From Halolamina pelagica (lineage in GTDB: Archaea > Halobacteriota > Halobacteria > Halobacteriales > Haloferacaceae): a stretch of DNA of 64,000 bases. The DNA is taken from assembly GCF_900115675.1 (NCBI RefSeq), contig NZ_FOXI01000001.1, positions 1 through 64,000 on the forward strand, in the 5' to 3' direction. How positions within the stretch are numbered: the stretch's first letter is position 1; each line of letters opens with the position of its first letter. The notes beneath the pieces were generated by a model, which ran no database searches, was not told the DNA's origin, and saw only the letters and a list, made by a program, of their open reading frames with translations. Of the stretch, positions 52,325-61,331 are shown one piece after another. Made by a program: the position numbers and the translations under genes.

Positions 52325-53671
52325 ATGGCTTCGCTTCGCTCCCTACTACGGCGAAACCGTTCGGAGAAGCTCGGTCTCGTGGAGGTCGTCGCGATGGGCG
52401 TCGGGGGCATGGTCTCGGGGGGGATCTATGCCGTGCTGGGTGTCGCGATGAGCCAAGCGGGCAACGCCGTCCCGCTCTCGTATCTCATCGCGGGCGTCAT
52501 CACGCTCCTCACCGCGTACTCGTATCTCAAACTCACGTTGCACTACGAGGAACACGGTGGGGCGTTCACGTTCGTCGAACACGCGACGGACAACGTGCAT
52601 ATCGCAGGCTTCGTTGGCTGGGTGCTCGTCGTCGGGTACGTCGGCGTGATGGCGATGTACGCGTTCGCCTTCGGTGCGTACACGCTCACTGCTGTACAGG
52701 CTATCGTCGGAAACGAACTGCCACAGTTGCTTCGGCCGATCATATCGGTTCTCATGGTCGGGGCCTTCGTCGGGCTGAATCTCTCCGGGGTTCACGAGAC
52801 CGGCCTGTTCGAGGACATCGCGGTCTATGTCAAGATCGTCATCCTGCTCTCGCTCGCCACGCTCGGGATCGCCTTCTACGGGGGTGATCCCGTCTCGGTT
52901 GACTTCTTCAATAGAGGACATCTCAGTCCCATCACGGCCTTTGCAATCATTTTCGTCTCGTACGAAGGCTTTCAGCTGCTGGTCTACGACTACGACGACA
53001 TCGAAAACGTCGAACAGACCCTCCCGGTCGGGATGTACATCTCGATCGCGATCGCCATCCTGATCTACGTCTCGGTGTCGTTCATGGCTACGCTCCAGCT
53101 GTCCCCCGAACAACTCATGGCCCACGAGGAGACGGCACTCGCAGCCGCCGTCTCGAACATTCCACTCCTGGGCGCCGTCGGGTTCGTGCTCGTGATCCTC
53201 TCGGCGATGAAAAGCACGTCTTCGGGGATCAACGCAACGCTCTTTGGCACCTCCCGGCTCGTCCACGAGATCGCAACGGAAGGTGCCATTCCCCGGTTAT
53301 TCTCCTTCCGTAACCGGGAGGGGATCCCCGTCTATGCCCTGCTGCTGATGGGGGGGTTGACTGCGGCGTTCGCCGCACTCGGGACGCTCAAGCAGATCAC
53401 CGAGTTCGGCTCTGTCGCCTTCCTGATCGCGGATGCCGTGACGAACTTCGTCAACCTCCGACTCGCCGACGAAACGGGATCGAACCGCCTCGTTCCCGTC
53501 CTCGGCCTGGTCGGTACCGTGGCCGCGATACCGATCGTCCTCTATCATCTCTATCGGACTGATATCGAAATACTGCTCTGGATCGTCGGCATTTTCAGCT
53601 CCCTCCTGCTGCTCGAGTTCCTCTATATAGAGCGACATCCGTTTGACACTGAGCCCCCGAGCGAGGGGTGA
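52325..53671 (+). CDS. APC-family amino acid permease
   Basis: A 448-residue cation/amino-acid-type permease with 12 hydrophobic segments. The APC helix-1 loop is MGVGGMVSGGIYAVLGVAMS and helix 6 region FVSYEGFQLLVYDYDDIEN, with an acidic cluster on the cytoplasmic side. It imports or exchanges an amino acid or related compound, substrate unknown. It follows the holin-like gene by 37 bases and is probably part of the same transcript. The C-terminus ends ERHPFDTEPPSEG. Confidence 0.9.
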   Translation: MASLRSLLRRNRSEKLGLVEVVAMGVGGMVSGGIYAVLGVAMSQAGNAVPLSYLIAGVITLLTAYSYLKLTLHYEEHGGAFTFVEHATDNVHIAGFVGWVLVVGYVGVMAMYAFAFGAYTLTAVQAIVGNELPQLLRPIISVLMVGAFVGLNLSGVHETGLFEDIAVYVKIVILLSLATLGIAFYGGDPVSVDFFNRGHLSPITAFAIIFVSYEGFQLLVYDYDDIENVEQTLPVGMYISIAIAILIYVSVSFMATLQLSPEQLMAHEETALAAAVSNIPLLGAVGFVLVILSAMKSTSSGINATLFGTSRLVHEIATEGAIPRLFSFRNREGIPVYALLLMGGLTAAFAALGTLKQITEFGSVAFLIADAVTNFVNLRLADETGSNRLVPVLGLVGTVAAIPIVLYHLYRTDIEILLWIVGIFSSLLLLEFLYIERHPFDTEPPSEG

Positions 53672-54157
53672 TCGGTCTCAGATCCACCCAGTGCGGCTGA
53701 GGCGGAGGTTCAGCACGACGTACCCCCCATCCAGTAAGCCTGTGCTGCCGATCGTCGAACATGTCGCCACCGTTGGGGCTCTCGTCCACCGATTACGCAC
53801 TGTTGAACTCGTTCCCCGTATTCAGCGCGCTGCCCGTGACCATCGCTCGTCTCTCCCTCACGAACGACTGTACTCTCCGCTTCGATGATCACGCTGTTTT
53901 GCTACTTCAGTCGGGATCGACGAGGAACGGTATCGGGCCCCTGTACGCTGATGTACCGTCGGCCGATCGTTGATCGAACCGGATTTATCGAACACCGACC
54001 GGGGAACCGTTCTCCCTCTCGTCGATCTCTCCTGTTCGGAAGGAAGAGTAACTCGTCCACTTTTGGCTATCTACTCTCTTTGCTCCACCCTGGTCAGATG
54101 GACGAAGTCCACCATACCCGCGGTTCGAACGATCTGTGGGGATGACTTTCGACACGT
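53672..54157. other. Gene-free gap after the APC permease
   Basis: About 490 bases without a gene I can support. Several short frames exist (the longest 96 codons), but they are Ser/Thr- and Arg-rich, and none has a start with a promoter or family resemblance. Some AT-richer segments (around 53950-54090) could hold promoter or terminator elements. Confidence 0.5.
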
Positions 54158-54967
54158 TCAGCCCCCACCACGAACGACGTGCCCGTACTTCAGTAGGCTC
54201 ACAAAGACGCCCCCACCAACCACGTTCCCGACAGTCGCGAACCCGAGGAACGTGACGTAGTCGAGTACCGTTATCTCGGTAGAAATAAACACCCCGAACA
54301 GCACCTCGACGTTGCCGGCGATCGAGTGCGGGAGGTGGAGGAGACCGATCGAGGCGGTGACGAGCCAGATGATGAGCAGGCGACTTGTGGTCTCTTTCGC
54401 GGCGGTAATCAGCCACGCTAACAGACCCATGAGCCACCCCGCGAGGATGCCTGCAACGAACAGCCATCTGGGCCCGTGAGAAATCATCTTTCCGGCGATG
54501 GTGACGAACGCCTCCGCGTTCGCGACCCCGAGATCCGGCAGCAACGTGACGACGAACACGACGAACACGGCGCCCCCCAGCACGTTACTGAGCCAAATCA
54601 GTCCCCAGAGGCGCCCTAGATTCCCGAGCGACTCCCGCTTGTCAAGGACTGGCATCACTGCGAGCGTCGTGTGTTCGGTGAACAGTTCCGAGCGTGCGAT
54701 GATGACGAAGATGAACCCGACGGAGTAGGCACTCGCCAGCAGTAGTTCCGTCCCGAGATCACCGTACCCGCTTTCGCTGACCGTGAGCACCACTGCCATC
54801 AGCAGCGGCCCGAAACCGATATCGAGACCCGCTGAAAACCCTGAAAGTAACAGCCCAGCAGTTCCGCGCTCCATCTCGTGCTGGGCGGATTCGATTACAG
54901 ATCCGAGTATCTCCGGTGCCGTGGCTTGCTCTCCTGCGATTTCCACCTCCGAATCTGAGTCGCCCAC
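54158..54967 (-). CDS. Formate/nitrite transporter family channel
   Basis: A 269-residue FNT-family pentameric channel for formate, nitrite or related monoanions, with six hydrophobic segments. The FNT features are LLLSGFSAGLDIGFGPLLMA at the first helix pair, the ELFTEHTTLAVMPVLDK segment, and NVLGGAVFVVFV. Haloarchaea use such proteins with nitrate or formate pathways, but neither pathway gene is nearby. Start is a GTG at 54965-54967 behind a GGGGGAGG ribosome-binding site; a TTG ten codons earlier is less likely. Confidence 0.88.
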   Translation of the reverse strand: MGDSDSEVEIAGEQATAPEILGSVIESAQHEMERGTAGLLLSGFSAGLDIGFGPLLMAVVLTVSESGYGDLGTELLLASAYSVGFIFVIIARSELFTEHTTLAVMPVLDKRESLGNLGRLWGLIWLSNVLGGAVFVVFVVTLLPDLGVANAEAFVTIAGKMISHGPRWLFVAGILAGWLMGLLAWLITAAKETTSRLLIIWLVTASIGLLHLPHSIAGNVEVLFGVFISTEITVLDYVTFLGFATVGNVVGGGVFVSLLKYGHVVRGGG

Positions 54968-55060
54968 GTCAAACCTCCCCCTTCTCGGGAGTCCCAAGGC
55001 TACCGAGACGATGCATGCGAACCACTACGAGAAGAGGCTCAAAAAGTAGCGTGCTAACAG

Positions 55061-55351
55061 CTAGCGAGACTCGCGTTGTTCGACCTTGTTCAGTTCGATC
55101 AGCAACCGGAAGATCGCCTTCACGAGGTTCGAGTCCACGTCGAAGCGCTCGGCGTTCTCGCCGGCGCGGTCCATCACCGCCTGTTCCTGGTCCTCGTCGG
55201 TCGTCGGCAGCCCCTGTTCCTCCTTCACGTCGGCGATGGTGTCGGCGACGTAGGTGCGTTGGGCGATGAGTTCGACCAGCTCGCGGTCGATCTGCTGGAT
55301 CTCCTCGCGCAGTTCCTCCAGGGTCATGTCGTCGGGTGTCCGGTCGGTCAT
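55061..55351 (-). CDS. Chorismate mutase (AroQ type)
   Basis: A 96-residue all-helical AroQ-class chorismate mutase that turns chorismate into prephenate for Phe/Tyr synthesis. The family pattern is ELREEIQQIDRELVELIAQR, then YVADTIADVKEEQGLP and the C-terminal FRLLIELNKVEQ. It overlaps the shikimate kinase gene by four bases (ATGA), so the two shikimate-pathway enzymes are translationally coupled. Confidence 0.94.
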   Translation of the reverse strand: MTDRTPDDMTLEELREEIQQIDRELVELIAQRTYVADTIADVKEEQGLPTTDEDQEQAVMDRAGENAERFDVDSNLVKAIFRLLIELNKVEQRESR

Positions 55352-56232
55352 AGGTATCGGCCTCCAGTCGGTCGCGTCGCCGTCCGCAGCGTCTCGCCCG
55401 GTCGCTCGGCCCACCGCTCCTCGACGCGCTCCAACCCGTCGCGGTCGCCGACGGCCACGACGCTCGGTCCCGTCCCGGAGAGCGAGACGCCCGCGGCGTG
55501 GGGCATCGCTTCGACGGCCGGGTCGGTCGAGAAGCCGAGCGCCGCCGAGAACGCGAGGCCGTTGACGGTCATCGCGCGACCGTACGCGCCGTCGAGCGCG
55601 AGTTCCGCCACGAGGCGGGCCATCGGCGCCACCAGTTCACAGCGTTCCGCGTCGGCGTCGGCCGAGTAGGCCCGCTCCGGCGGCGTCCAGACGAGCGCGT
55701 CCCAGTCGACCTCCTCGCGGACGAGCAGTTCGTCCTCGGTGTTGTCGGTGACGGTGAGTCCGCCCAGCATCGACGCGCTGGCGTCGTCGAACGCGCCGGT
55801 GACGGTGACGCCCGCCTCGCGGGCAGCCTGCACGCCGACTCGACAGGCGTCCTCGTGGTCGACGATGCCCGCGAGGCCGAGCGCGTCGACGGTCGCCAGC
55901 ACCGTCGCGTTCGCCGCCGCGGAGGAACTCTTCAGCCCCGCGGCGGTCGGCACCTCGCTCTCGGTCCGGACCGTGCCACCGACGGCGTCCGGATCAGGCA
56001 GCTCGGCGGCCGCCGGGTCGTCGCCCCACCGCTCGACGGTGCGGGACACACAGTGCTCGATCAGTTCGGTGTCGGCGTCGGGCTGGCCGCCGATCTCGCC
56101 GACGATCTCGCCCGAGCCGTCGAGCTCGACGTGCGCGTCGGTCTCGAAGTCGAGTGCGAACGCCGACCCCCGACCGGTGGCGAGCGCGTTGAGCACCGTC
56201 CCCGCGCCGGGGGCCGCGGCGTGGCCGTCCAT
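55348..56232 (-). CDS. aroK: Shikimate kinase, archaeal GHMP type
   Basis: A 294-residue GHMP-superfamily kinase that phosphorylates shikimate at the 3-OH; it is unrelated to the bacterial P-loop AroK. The ATP-binding motif is PTAAGLKSSSAAANATVLAT at about residue 95-115, and the C-terminal GHMP motif is VSLSGTGPSVVAVGD. Downstream chorismate mutase is co-translated. The start ATG is at 56230-56232, and a second GHMP kinase gene (pantoate kinase) is 60 bases upstream on the same strand. Confidence 0.95.
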   Translation of the reverse strand: MDGHAAAPGAGTVLNALATGRGSAFALDFETDAHVELDGSGEIVGEIGGQPDADTELIEHCVSRTVERWGDDPAAAELPDPDAVGGTVRTESEVPTAAGLKSSSAAANATVLATVDALGLAGIVDHEDACRVGVQAAREAGVTVTGAFDDASASMLGGLTVTDNTEDELLVREEVDWDALVWTPPERAYSADADAERCELVAPMARLVAELALDGAYGRAMTVNGLAFSAALGFSTDPAVEAMPHAAGVSLSGTGPSVVAVGDRDGLERVEERWAERPGETLRTATRPTGGRYL

Positions 56233-56292
56233 GCCCCTACTGGGTCGGGTCCGGGGCTTGAAGGTGGTGGTCCCGGCGGTTCGGGCGGCGAT

Positions 56293-57072
56293 CTACAGCA
56301 GCCGCGCGCCCGTCGCCGACACTCGCGTCCGGTTGGGGAGGACGCCGTCGCAGTCGACGGCGACCACCGTCTCGCCGAGCATCGCCATCGTCGCGGCCCC
56401 ACCCGCGTCCTCGACGCGCCCGACGGTCTCGACGACGCGCTCGGTCGGGAGGTCGAGCGCCCGCGCGAACGGCCACGAGCGCTCGATCACCGCCCGCACT
56501 GTCGGCCGCTCGGGCAGTGAATCGAGCACGGCCCCGCCCTCCTCGCGGACCCGATCCATCAGTTCCTCGTCCGCGAGCGCGTCGGCGGTCGAGAGCTCGC
56601 CGTAGCCGGCGTACCCGACGGGTTCGTCGGTGTCGACGCGCTCCCGGCCGTCGCCGACGTTGTACACCAGCCCGCCGGCGTCCTGGACGAACACGTCTCC
56701 CAGCCCGGTCCCGGCGGCGACTTCGGCCTCGTGGCTGTGCTCGACGAGTCGTTCGCGGGCGTGCCCGAGTTCGAACCGTTCGTTCGCGGCGAGCGCCGTC
56801 GCGAGCGTCGCGGCGCCGCTGGCGCCGAAGCCCGCGCCGAGCGGCACCTGCGGCCGCACGTCGACGCTGGCCGCGACGCCGAGTCGGTCCAGCACGCGAC
56901 TCACCGGCTCGAAGTCGGCCGGGTCGCCGTCGACGGCGACCGTGGTCCCCGCCGCTTCCTCGATCGAGACTGTCACGCCGTCCTCGAGCGCCACGCTGGC
57001 GCCGCGGGAGCCGGCGTCGACGTGATCGGGCGCGAACACCGCCGTCACGCTGGCCGGGGCAAACGCGTCCAT
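56293..57072 (-). CDS. Pantoate kinase
   Basis: A 259-residue GHMP kinase of the archaeal pantoate kinase group, which together with phosphopantothenate synthetase replaces bacterial PanK in CoA synthesis. The ATP motif is [18 protein letters not shown] near 92; the N-terminal substrate region [20 protein letters not shown] and [17 protein letters not shown] are typical of the family. The ATG at 57070-57072 was chosen where similarity begins. No phosphopantothenate synthetase gene is in the window. Confidence 0.9.
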   Translation of the reverse strand: MDAFAPASVTAVFAPDHVDAGSRGASVALEDGVTVSIEEAAGTTVAVDGDPADFEPVSRVLDRLGVAASVDVRPQVPLGAGFGASGAATLATALAANERFELGHARERLVEHSHEAEVAAGTGLGDVFVQDAGGLVYNVGDGRERVDTDEPVGYAGYGELSTADALADEELMDRVREEGGAVLDSLPERPTVRAVIERSWPFARALDLPTERVVETVGRVEDAGGAATMAMLGETVVAVDCDGVLPNRTRVSATGARLL

Positions 57073-57207
57073 GGCTCGGGGGAGGGCAGCGCCGTAGTTG
57101 AGTCGTGTGGTTCCGCGGCGTCGACCCCCGGCGTTCGGGACTCGATCGCCGAGCGACCGCGTCCCGGTCCCGAAACACTCAAACGCGGACCCCGACAAGC
57201 CGAAGAC

Positions 57208-57495
57208 ATGGAACTGCGGGTCATCGAGAAAACCGAGGAGGAACTCCGCATCGAGGTCGCCGGCGAGGGGCACACGTTCATGAACGTCCTGAAGGGGACG
57301 CTGCTGGAGAACGACGACGTGGCCGCCGCGACCTACGACGTGAACCCCGAGCAGTCGGGGGGCCAGACCGAACCGATCCTCTCGATCACGACCGAGGGCG
57401 GCGCCGACCCGCTCGACGTGCTCGAGGACGCGGCCGGCGACGTGAGCCGGAAGACCGACGAGCTCCGCAGCGCGTTCAAAGCGGCGTCCGCCTAA
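57208..57495 (+). CDS. rpoL: DNA-directed RNA polymerase subunit L (Rpo11)
   Basis: A 95-residue subunit of the archaeal RNA polymerase that pairs with subunit D, like RPB11 with RPB3. The conserved core is [18 protein letters not shown], with the archaeal/eukaryotic RPB11 pattern HTFxNxLK. It lies alone on the plus strand between pantoate kinase and the convergent hisF. ATG at 57208. Confidence 0.95.
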   Translation: MELRVIEKTEEELRIEVAGEGHTFMNVLKGTLLENDDVAAATYDVNPEQSGGQTEPILSITTEGGADPLDVLEDAAGDVSRKTDELRSAFKAASA

Positions 57496-57576
57496 CCCCG
57501 TTCTCTCTCCCGGCGTTCGACGGGCTCGAAACCCGTTTCCTCACGGACCGCCGATCGGCGAGCGACGCGGCTCCCG

Positions 57577-58392
57577 TCAGATCCGGATCGGGATCCCGCG
57601 CTCGGCGAGGTACTGTTTGACCTCCCGGATCGTGTACTCCTCGTAGTGGAAGATCGAGGCCGCCAGCCCCGCGTCGGCGTCGGCCTCGGTGAACACCTCG
57701 TACATGTCCGCGGGCGAGCCACAGCCCGAGGAGGCGATCACCGGCGTCGAGACGGCGTCACACACCGCGGAGGTCAGCGGGATGTCGTAGCCGTCCTTCG
57801 TGCCGTCCTTGTCGATCGAGTTGACGAACAGTTCGCCGGCGCCGCGGGACTCGGCTTCCTCCGACCACTCGACGGCGTCGATACCGGTCCCCTCGCGACC
57901 CCCCTTGACGGTGCACTCGAACCAGCAGGACTCGCCGTCGATGCGTTCGTAGTGTTCGCCCTGTTCGTCGTAGCGCCGGCGGGCGTCGAGCGAGATGACG
58001 ATGCACTGCGAGCCGAAGGCTTCGGCGCCGCGGTCGATCAGGTCGGGGTTCTCGATGGCGCCGGAGTTGATGCTGACCTTGTCCGCGCCGGCGCGCAGCG
58101 TCTCCTTGATGTCGTCGGTGGTGCGGATGCCGCCGCCGACGGTCAGCGGGATGAACACCTCGTCGGCGACCGCCGAGACGGTGTCGAGCATCGTCTCCCG
58201 TCCCTCCGCGCTGGCGGTGATGTCGAGGAAGACGAACTCGTCGGCGCCGGCCTCGTTGTAGCGCTTGGCCATCTCCACCGGATCGCCGGTGTACTCCAGA
58301 TCCTCGAAGTTGACGCCGGTGTACACCGCCGGTTCGCCGTCCTCGTCCACGTCCACGTCGATGCAGGGGATGACCCGTTTGGTGAGCGTCAT
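57577..58392 (-). CDS. hisF: Imidazole glycerol phosphate synthase subunit HisF
   Basis: Cyclase subunit that makes imidazole glycerol phosphate and AICAR from PRFAR and HisH-derived ammonia. The (beta/alpha)8 protein has 271 residues; catalytic Asp12 ([12 protein letters not shown]) and the phosphate loops [11 protein letters not shown] and [12 protein letters not shown] are in place. A 5-10 residue insert near [13 protein letters not shown] (155-170) is seen in haloarchaeal HisF proteins. The start ATG is at 58390-58392. Confidence 0.96.
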   Translation of the reverse strand: MTLTKRVIPCIDVDVDEDGEPAVYTGVNFEDLEYTGDPVEMAKRYNEAGADEFVFLDITASAEGRETMLDTVSAVADEVFIPLTVGGGIRTTDDIKETLRAGADKVSINSGAIENPDLIDRGAEAFGSQCIVISLDARRRYDEQGEHYERIDGESCWFECTVKGGREGTGIDAVEWSEEAESRGAGELFVNSIDKDGTKDGYDIPLTSAVCDAVSTPVIASSGCGSPADMYEVFTEADADAGLAASIFHYEEYTIREVKQYLAERGIPIRI

Positions 58393-58563
58393 TGTGTGGG
58401 CTGGGCGGAATCGGTGGGCGCTCCGCGCATACGCTCGCTCGGCGGGCCACCCATTTGCACGTTACGGAAGGAGCGACCGCGCGGACGACGACGCGCACGG
58501 GCCGCGGGCACGGACGTGACACTCGCCGGAAGCGATTTACGGTATCCGACCCCACGTCCGGAC

Positions 58564-58698
58564 ATGGTCGACGCCACGGAACGCGACGGGATGACGTGGT
58601 ACCAGTGTGAGAACTGCGGCCTGCTGTTCGACGACGAGAGCGACGCGATCCAGCACGAGGAGAACTGCGCCGGCGACGAACCGGATTACCTGCAGTAG
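58564..58698 (+). CDS. Small zinc-finger protein (44 residues)
   Basis: A very short gene encoding one C2H2/C2HC-like finger: Cys15 and Cys18 in WYQCENCGLLF, then His31 and Cys35 in AIQHEENCAGDEP. Acidic and typical of the many haloarchaeal mini-proteins with a CPxCG-like motif. The ATG at 58564 follows a TATA-like GATTTACGG about 20-30 bases upstream, suggesting a nearly leaderless mRNA. Function unknown; too short for the usual gene-length cut-off. Confidence 0.82.
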   Translation: MVDATERDGMTWYQCENCGLLFDDESDAIQHEENCAGDEPDYLQ

Positions 58699-58722
58699 GC
58701 CGGCGCCGACGGGCCCGTCCCG

Positions 58723-59166
58723 CTACTCGCTCTCCGGCGCCGCGCTCACGATCTCGAAGCTCTGCTCCCCCCAGTCGTCCTCGACGAAGACGAACACGCG
58801 GCCGCGGGCCTCCTCCGGGTCGGCTTCGACCTCGATGCGCCGGCCCTCGACGTGCCGGGCGACCACGCCCGGGAACACCTCCTCCTCCTCGCCGGCATCG
58901 AGCATCACCCGGCCGACGCCGGTGTCCTCGAGGATCTCGTCTTCGGTCTTCAGGTCGTTGATGTAGAGCATCACCCCCTCGCTCTCGGTGGGATCGGTCA
59001 CGAGCAGGTGACACTCCTTCCCCGGGCCGGTCCGGACCGACCCCGTCTCGGCACTGGGGACGCCCCGGTAGAGCGTGTCGCGGCCGTCGTCGTACTCGAC
59101 GACCACGCCCTCATCGCGGAGGTCGACGCCGACGGTGCCGGGAGCTACGTCGTTCCGGTTGGACAT
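58723..59166 (-). CDS. Haloarchaeal conserved protein (DUF5796-like)
   Basis: A 147-residue beta-rich acidic protein, very likely DUF5796. Recognisable blocks are NDVAPGTVGVDLRDEGVVVE, KECHLLVTDPTESEGVM and DLKTEDEILEDTGVGRVMLD. No motif suggests catalysis. It is divergent from nothing in its own operon and lies near the TFE-DUF2110 cluster, on the same strand as those genes. Confidence 0.85.
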   Translation of the reverse strand: MSNRNDVAPGTVGVDLRDEGVVVEYDDGRDTLYRGVPSAETGSVRTGPGKECHLLVTDPTESEGVMLYINDLKTEDEILEDTGVGRVMLDAGEEEEVFPGVVARHVEGRRIEVEADPEEARGRVFVFVEDDWGEQSFEIVSAAPESE

Positions 59167-59230
59167 ACTCGCCGTAGCGTCCGCGGGCGCAAAAGCGCCG
59201 CGTCCCGCGGTCGGGAGCGACGGGCCGGAC

Positions 59231-60013
59231 TCAGCCCATCCCCGGCGGCGGCCCCTCGTCGTCGTCGTCCTGGTCGATGTCGACGTTCAGGCCCATCTCC
59301 TCGCGGCGCTCCCGGAGCTCGCCGATCTTCCGGCGGTAGTAGCCGACGCCGGCGATGGCGACGCCCACCAGGCCCGCCAGGAGCCCGGCGAACAGCTGCA
59401 CGTCACGCGGGAGGTAGAACCGCACCGAGAGCGAGTTCCTGGTGATCTCGGCCCACTCGATCGTGAGGTGGCCGTCGACGACCGTCTTCGCGTCCGGTGC
59501 CGGGACGATGCGCCCGAACAGCGGCACCGACGCCTCGCGGTTCTCGGGGAGGACGACGGTGTAGTTCCCGCCCTCGACGGCGACGGGGTGGGTGAACTGC
59601 TTGGGTGTGCTCTCGCCGGAGTAGGCGAGTCGGCCGTCCTCGCCCGGCGGTTCGATCACCAGCTGGTTGTTCCGGGTCCGCACGTCGCCGCCGTGGTCGC
59701 CGAACGCCGAGCCGTTGACGACGGTCCCGTTGGGGTAGCGATACCGCAGCGAACTGACCGTGAGCGGCTCGTCGGTGCCGAGGAAGCCGGGCCGGGAGAG
59801 CTCGATGCTGTCGTTGACCGCCGACACGTCGTACACCGCGCGGTAGGTGACGTTGTCGGTGACGGTGACGTGCACGTCGCCCTCGGCGTCCCAGTCGTAG
59901 GGCTGTGCGGGCGGCTCGTCGAGCCGGTCGGCGCTGGTGGGGCCGCCGCCGAGGCAGCCGCTGAGCGCCAGTATCCCGACCAGCGCCAGCAGCGCGAGGT
60001 GTCGACGGTTCAT
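59231..60013 (-). CDS. Haloarchaeal lipoprotein (DUF5803-like)
   Basis: A 260-residue lipoprotein-like protein: signal MNRRHLALLALVGILALSG followed by a lipobox Cys (LSGC), an extracytoplasmic beta-rich domain, and a single C-terminal helix (FAGLLAGLVGVAIAGVGYYR) with a charged cytosolic tail. Probably DUF5803. It directly follows the DUF2110 gene by two bases, so the tfe transcript includes it. Its role is unknown. Confidence 0.85.
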   Translation of the reverse strand: MNRRHLALLALVGILALSGCLGGGPTSADRLDEPPAQPYDWDAEGDVHVTVTDNVTYRAVYDVSAVNDSIELSRPGFLGTDEPLTVSSLRYRYPNGTVVNGSAFGDHGGDVRTRNNQLVIEPPGEDGRLAYSGESTPKQFTHPVAVEGGNYTVVLPENREASVPLFGRIVPAPDAKTVVDGHLTIEWAEITRNSLSVRFYLPRDVQLFAGLLAGLVGVAIAGVGYYRRKIGELRERREEMGLNVDIDQDDDDEGPPPGMG

Positions 60014-60015
60014 CC

Positions 60016-60708
60016 TTACGGCACGACGGCTTTCAGTTCGGCCGGGAGGTACTCGCCGACGCTGGCGAGCAGCCCCGGCGGGTCGGTACCCTCGGCGCAG
60101 ACGACGCTCTGTTCGAGCAGGCCGAGTCGCTCGACGGTGATCACGTCCCGGGCGTGGCCCGCGCGGTTGAGCGTCGCGCGCACCTCGCCGCGGGTCGCGG
60201 AGTTGACGTTGAGCCGGCCGCCCGAATCGGCGCCGTCGTCGTCGCTGCGGGTCCAGTCGTACAGCATGTCCCGGCTCCCGTCGGCGAGCCGGTGGTCGCC
60301 GTCGGCGTCGTAGACGAACCGCAGCGGGGTGTGCTGGACGACGCCGAAGCGATCCCGGATCTGCGAGGCGTCGCCCGGCCCGAGGCCGAGCTCGTCCCGG
60401 TCGATCTCGATCGGCTTCCCGGCGTCGAGGGTCCAGCCCCCGTCGTCCCAGTAGCGAAGGGTGCCGACGTAGGTCTCGCCGTCCTCGAAGTGGTCGGTGA
60501 TCTCGCCCCAGCGCTCCCGGAGGAGGTTCCGGGCGGCCGTCTCGTCGTTGCCCTCGACGGTGACCGAGACGAACTCGTCGTCCAGCACGCCGATCGTCCA
60601 CTCCACGTCGAGGTCGGCGAGGTCGTTGGCGACCAGCGAGTCGAGGCTGTCGAGCGCACGCTCGCGGGCGTCGCCCTCGACGTAGCACTTGGTTGCGAGG
60701 ACGACCAT
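60016..60708 (-). CDS. DUF2110 family protein
   Basis: A 230-residue archaeal protein of the DUF2110 family. It starts MVVLATKCYVEGDARERALD and contains VSVTVEGNDETAARNLLRER and the C-terminal RLGLLEQSVVCAEGTDPPGL. Function unknown, but in many archaeal genomes it follows the gene for transcription factor E, as here, where the TFE stop and this ATG share one base. That fixed order suggests a role near transcription or RNA, which is an inference. Confidence 0.9.
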   Translation of the reverse strand: MVVLATKCYVEGDARERALDSLDSLVANDLADLDVEWTIGVLDDEFVSVTVEGNDETAARNLLRERWGEITDHFEDGETYVGTLRYWDDGGWTLDAGKPIEIDRDELGLGPGDASQIRDRFGVVQHTPLRFVYDADGDHRLADGSRDMLYDWTRSDDDGADSGGRLNVNSATRGEVRATLNRAGHARDVITVERLGLLEQSVVCAEGTDPPGLLASVGEYLPAELKAVVP

Positions 60709-61229
60709 CAGGCGGCCTCGAGGTTGAGTTCGTCGCGGAGCTGGTCCAGGCGCCACTCCATGGCCTCGACCATGCGGGTGTTCTCCATCGCCTCGAGCTG
60801 GGTGCCACACTCGGGGCACTCGAAGCCGAACTCCATCGCCTCCTCGAACTCGAAGCGCAGCGAGCAGTTCTCACACAGGTAGAACTGGTGTTCGCTCTCG
60901 TACTGCAGTCGCTGCTCCAGGGCGTCCGCGAGGCGGTGCATCTCCTCCTCGAGGTTATCCGGGATGTTCTCGTAGTGGAACGTCCAGAGGTAGGTGAGCC
61001 ACCCCGAGTCCTCGTCGCGGACCCGGCGGTAGGCCGCCAGGTCGTTCTCGTAGAGGATGAACAGCGCGCGGCGAACGTCGTTGAGTTCGAGGCCGAGTTC
61101 CTCGGCCAGTTCCTCGTCGGTCACTTCGCCGTCCGGCGGGGCGGCGGCGACGGGCATCCCCGTCGGACCGACCAGGTCGTGGAGGTACTTCTGAATCACC
61201 GGGTCCTCCAAGAGTTCCTCAAAAGCCAT
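60708..61229 (-). CDS. tfe: Transcription factor E (TFE)
   Basis: The archaeal homologue of the TFIIE alpha subunit, which stabilises promoter opening by RNA polymerase. A winged helix covers about residues 1-95 (ELLEDPVIQKYLHDLVG; LAEELGLELNDVRRALFILY), a coiled-coil helix about 90-113, and a zinc ribbon with Cys119, Cys122, Cys138 and Cys141. The 173-residue length is normal. It is upstream of the DUF2110 and DUF5803 genes in a tight operon. Confidence 0.96.
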   Translation of the reverse strand: MAFEELLEDPVIQKYLHDLVGPTGMPVAAAPPDGEVTDEELAEELGLELNDVRRALFILYENDLAAYRRVRDEDSGWLTYLWTFHYENIPDNLEEEMHRLADALEQRLQYESEHQFYLCENCSLRFEFEEAMEFGFECPECGTQLEAMENTRMVEAMEWRLDQLRDELNLEAA

Positions 61230-61331
61230 TGCGGTGACGTAAAAGGGGCACCCGCTTCAACGTTGTGGGTTCCAGGTGCCCGTTCGCGCCGTTTCGGGGG
61301 CTCGACGATCGGACTCCGCTCGGTTCCGGCG

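Noticed and set aside
53761-53973. 70-codon plus-strand frame in the gap after the APC gene
   Set aside because: It is not acidic, has no promoter-start fit and resembles no family.
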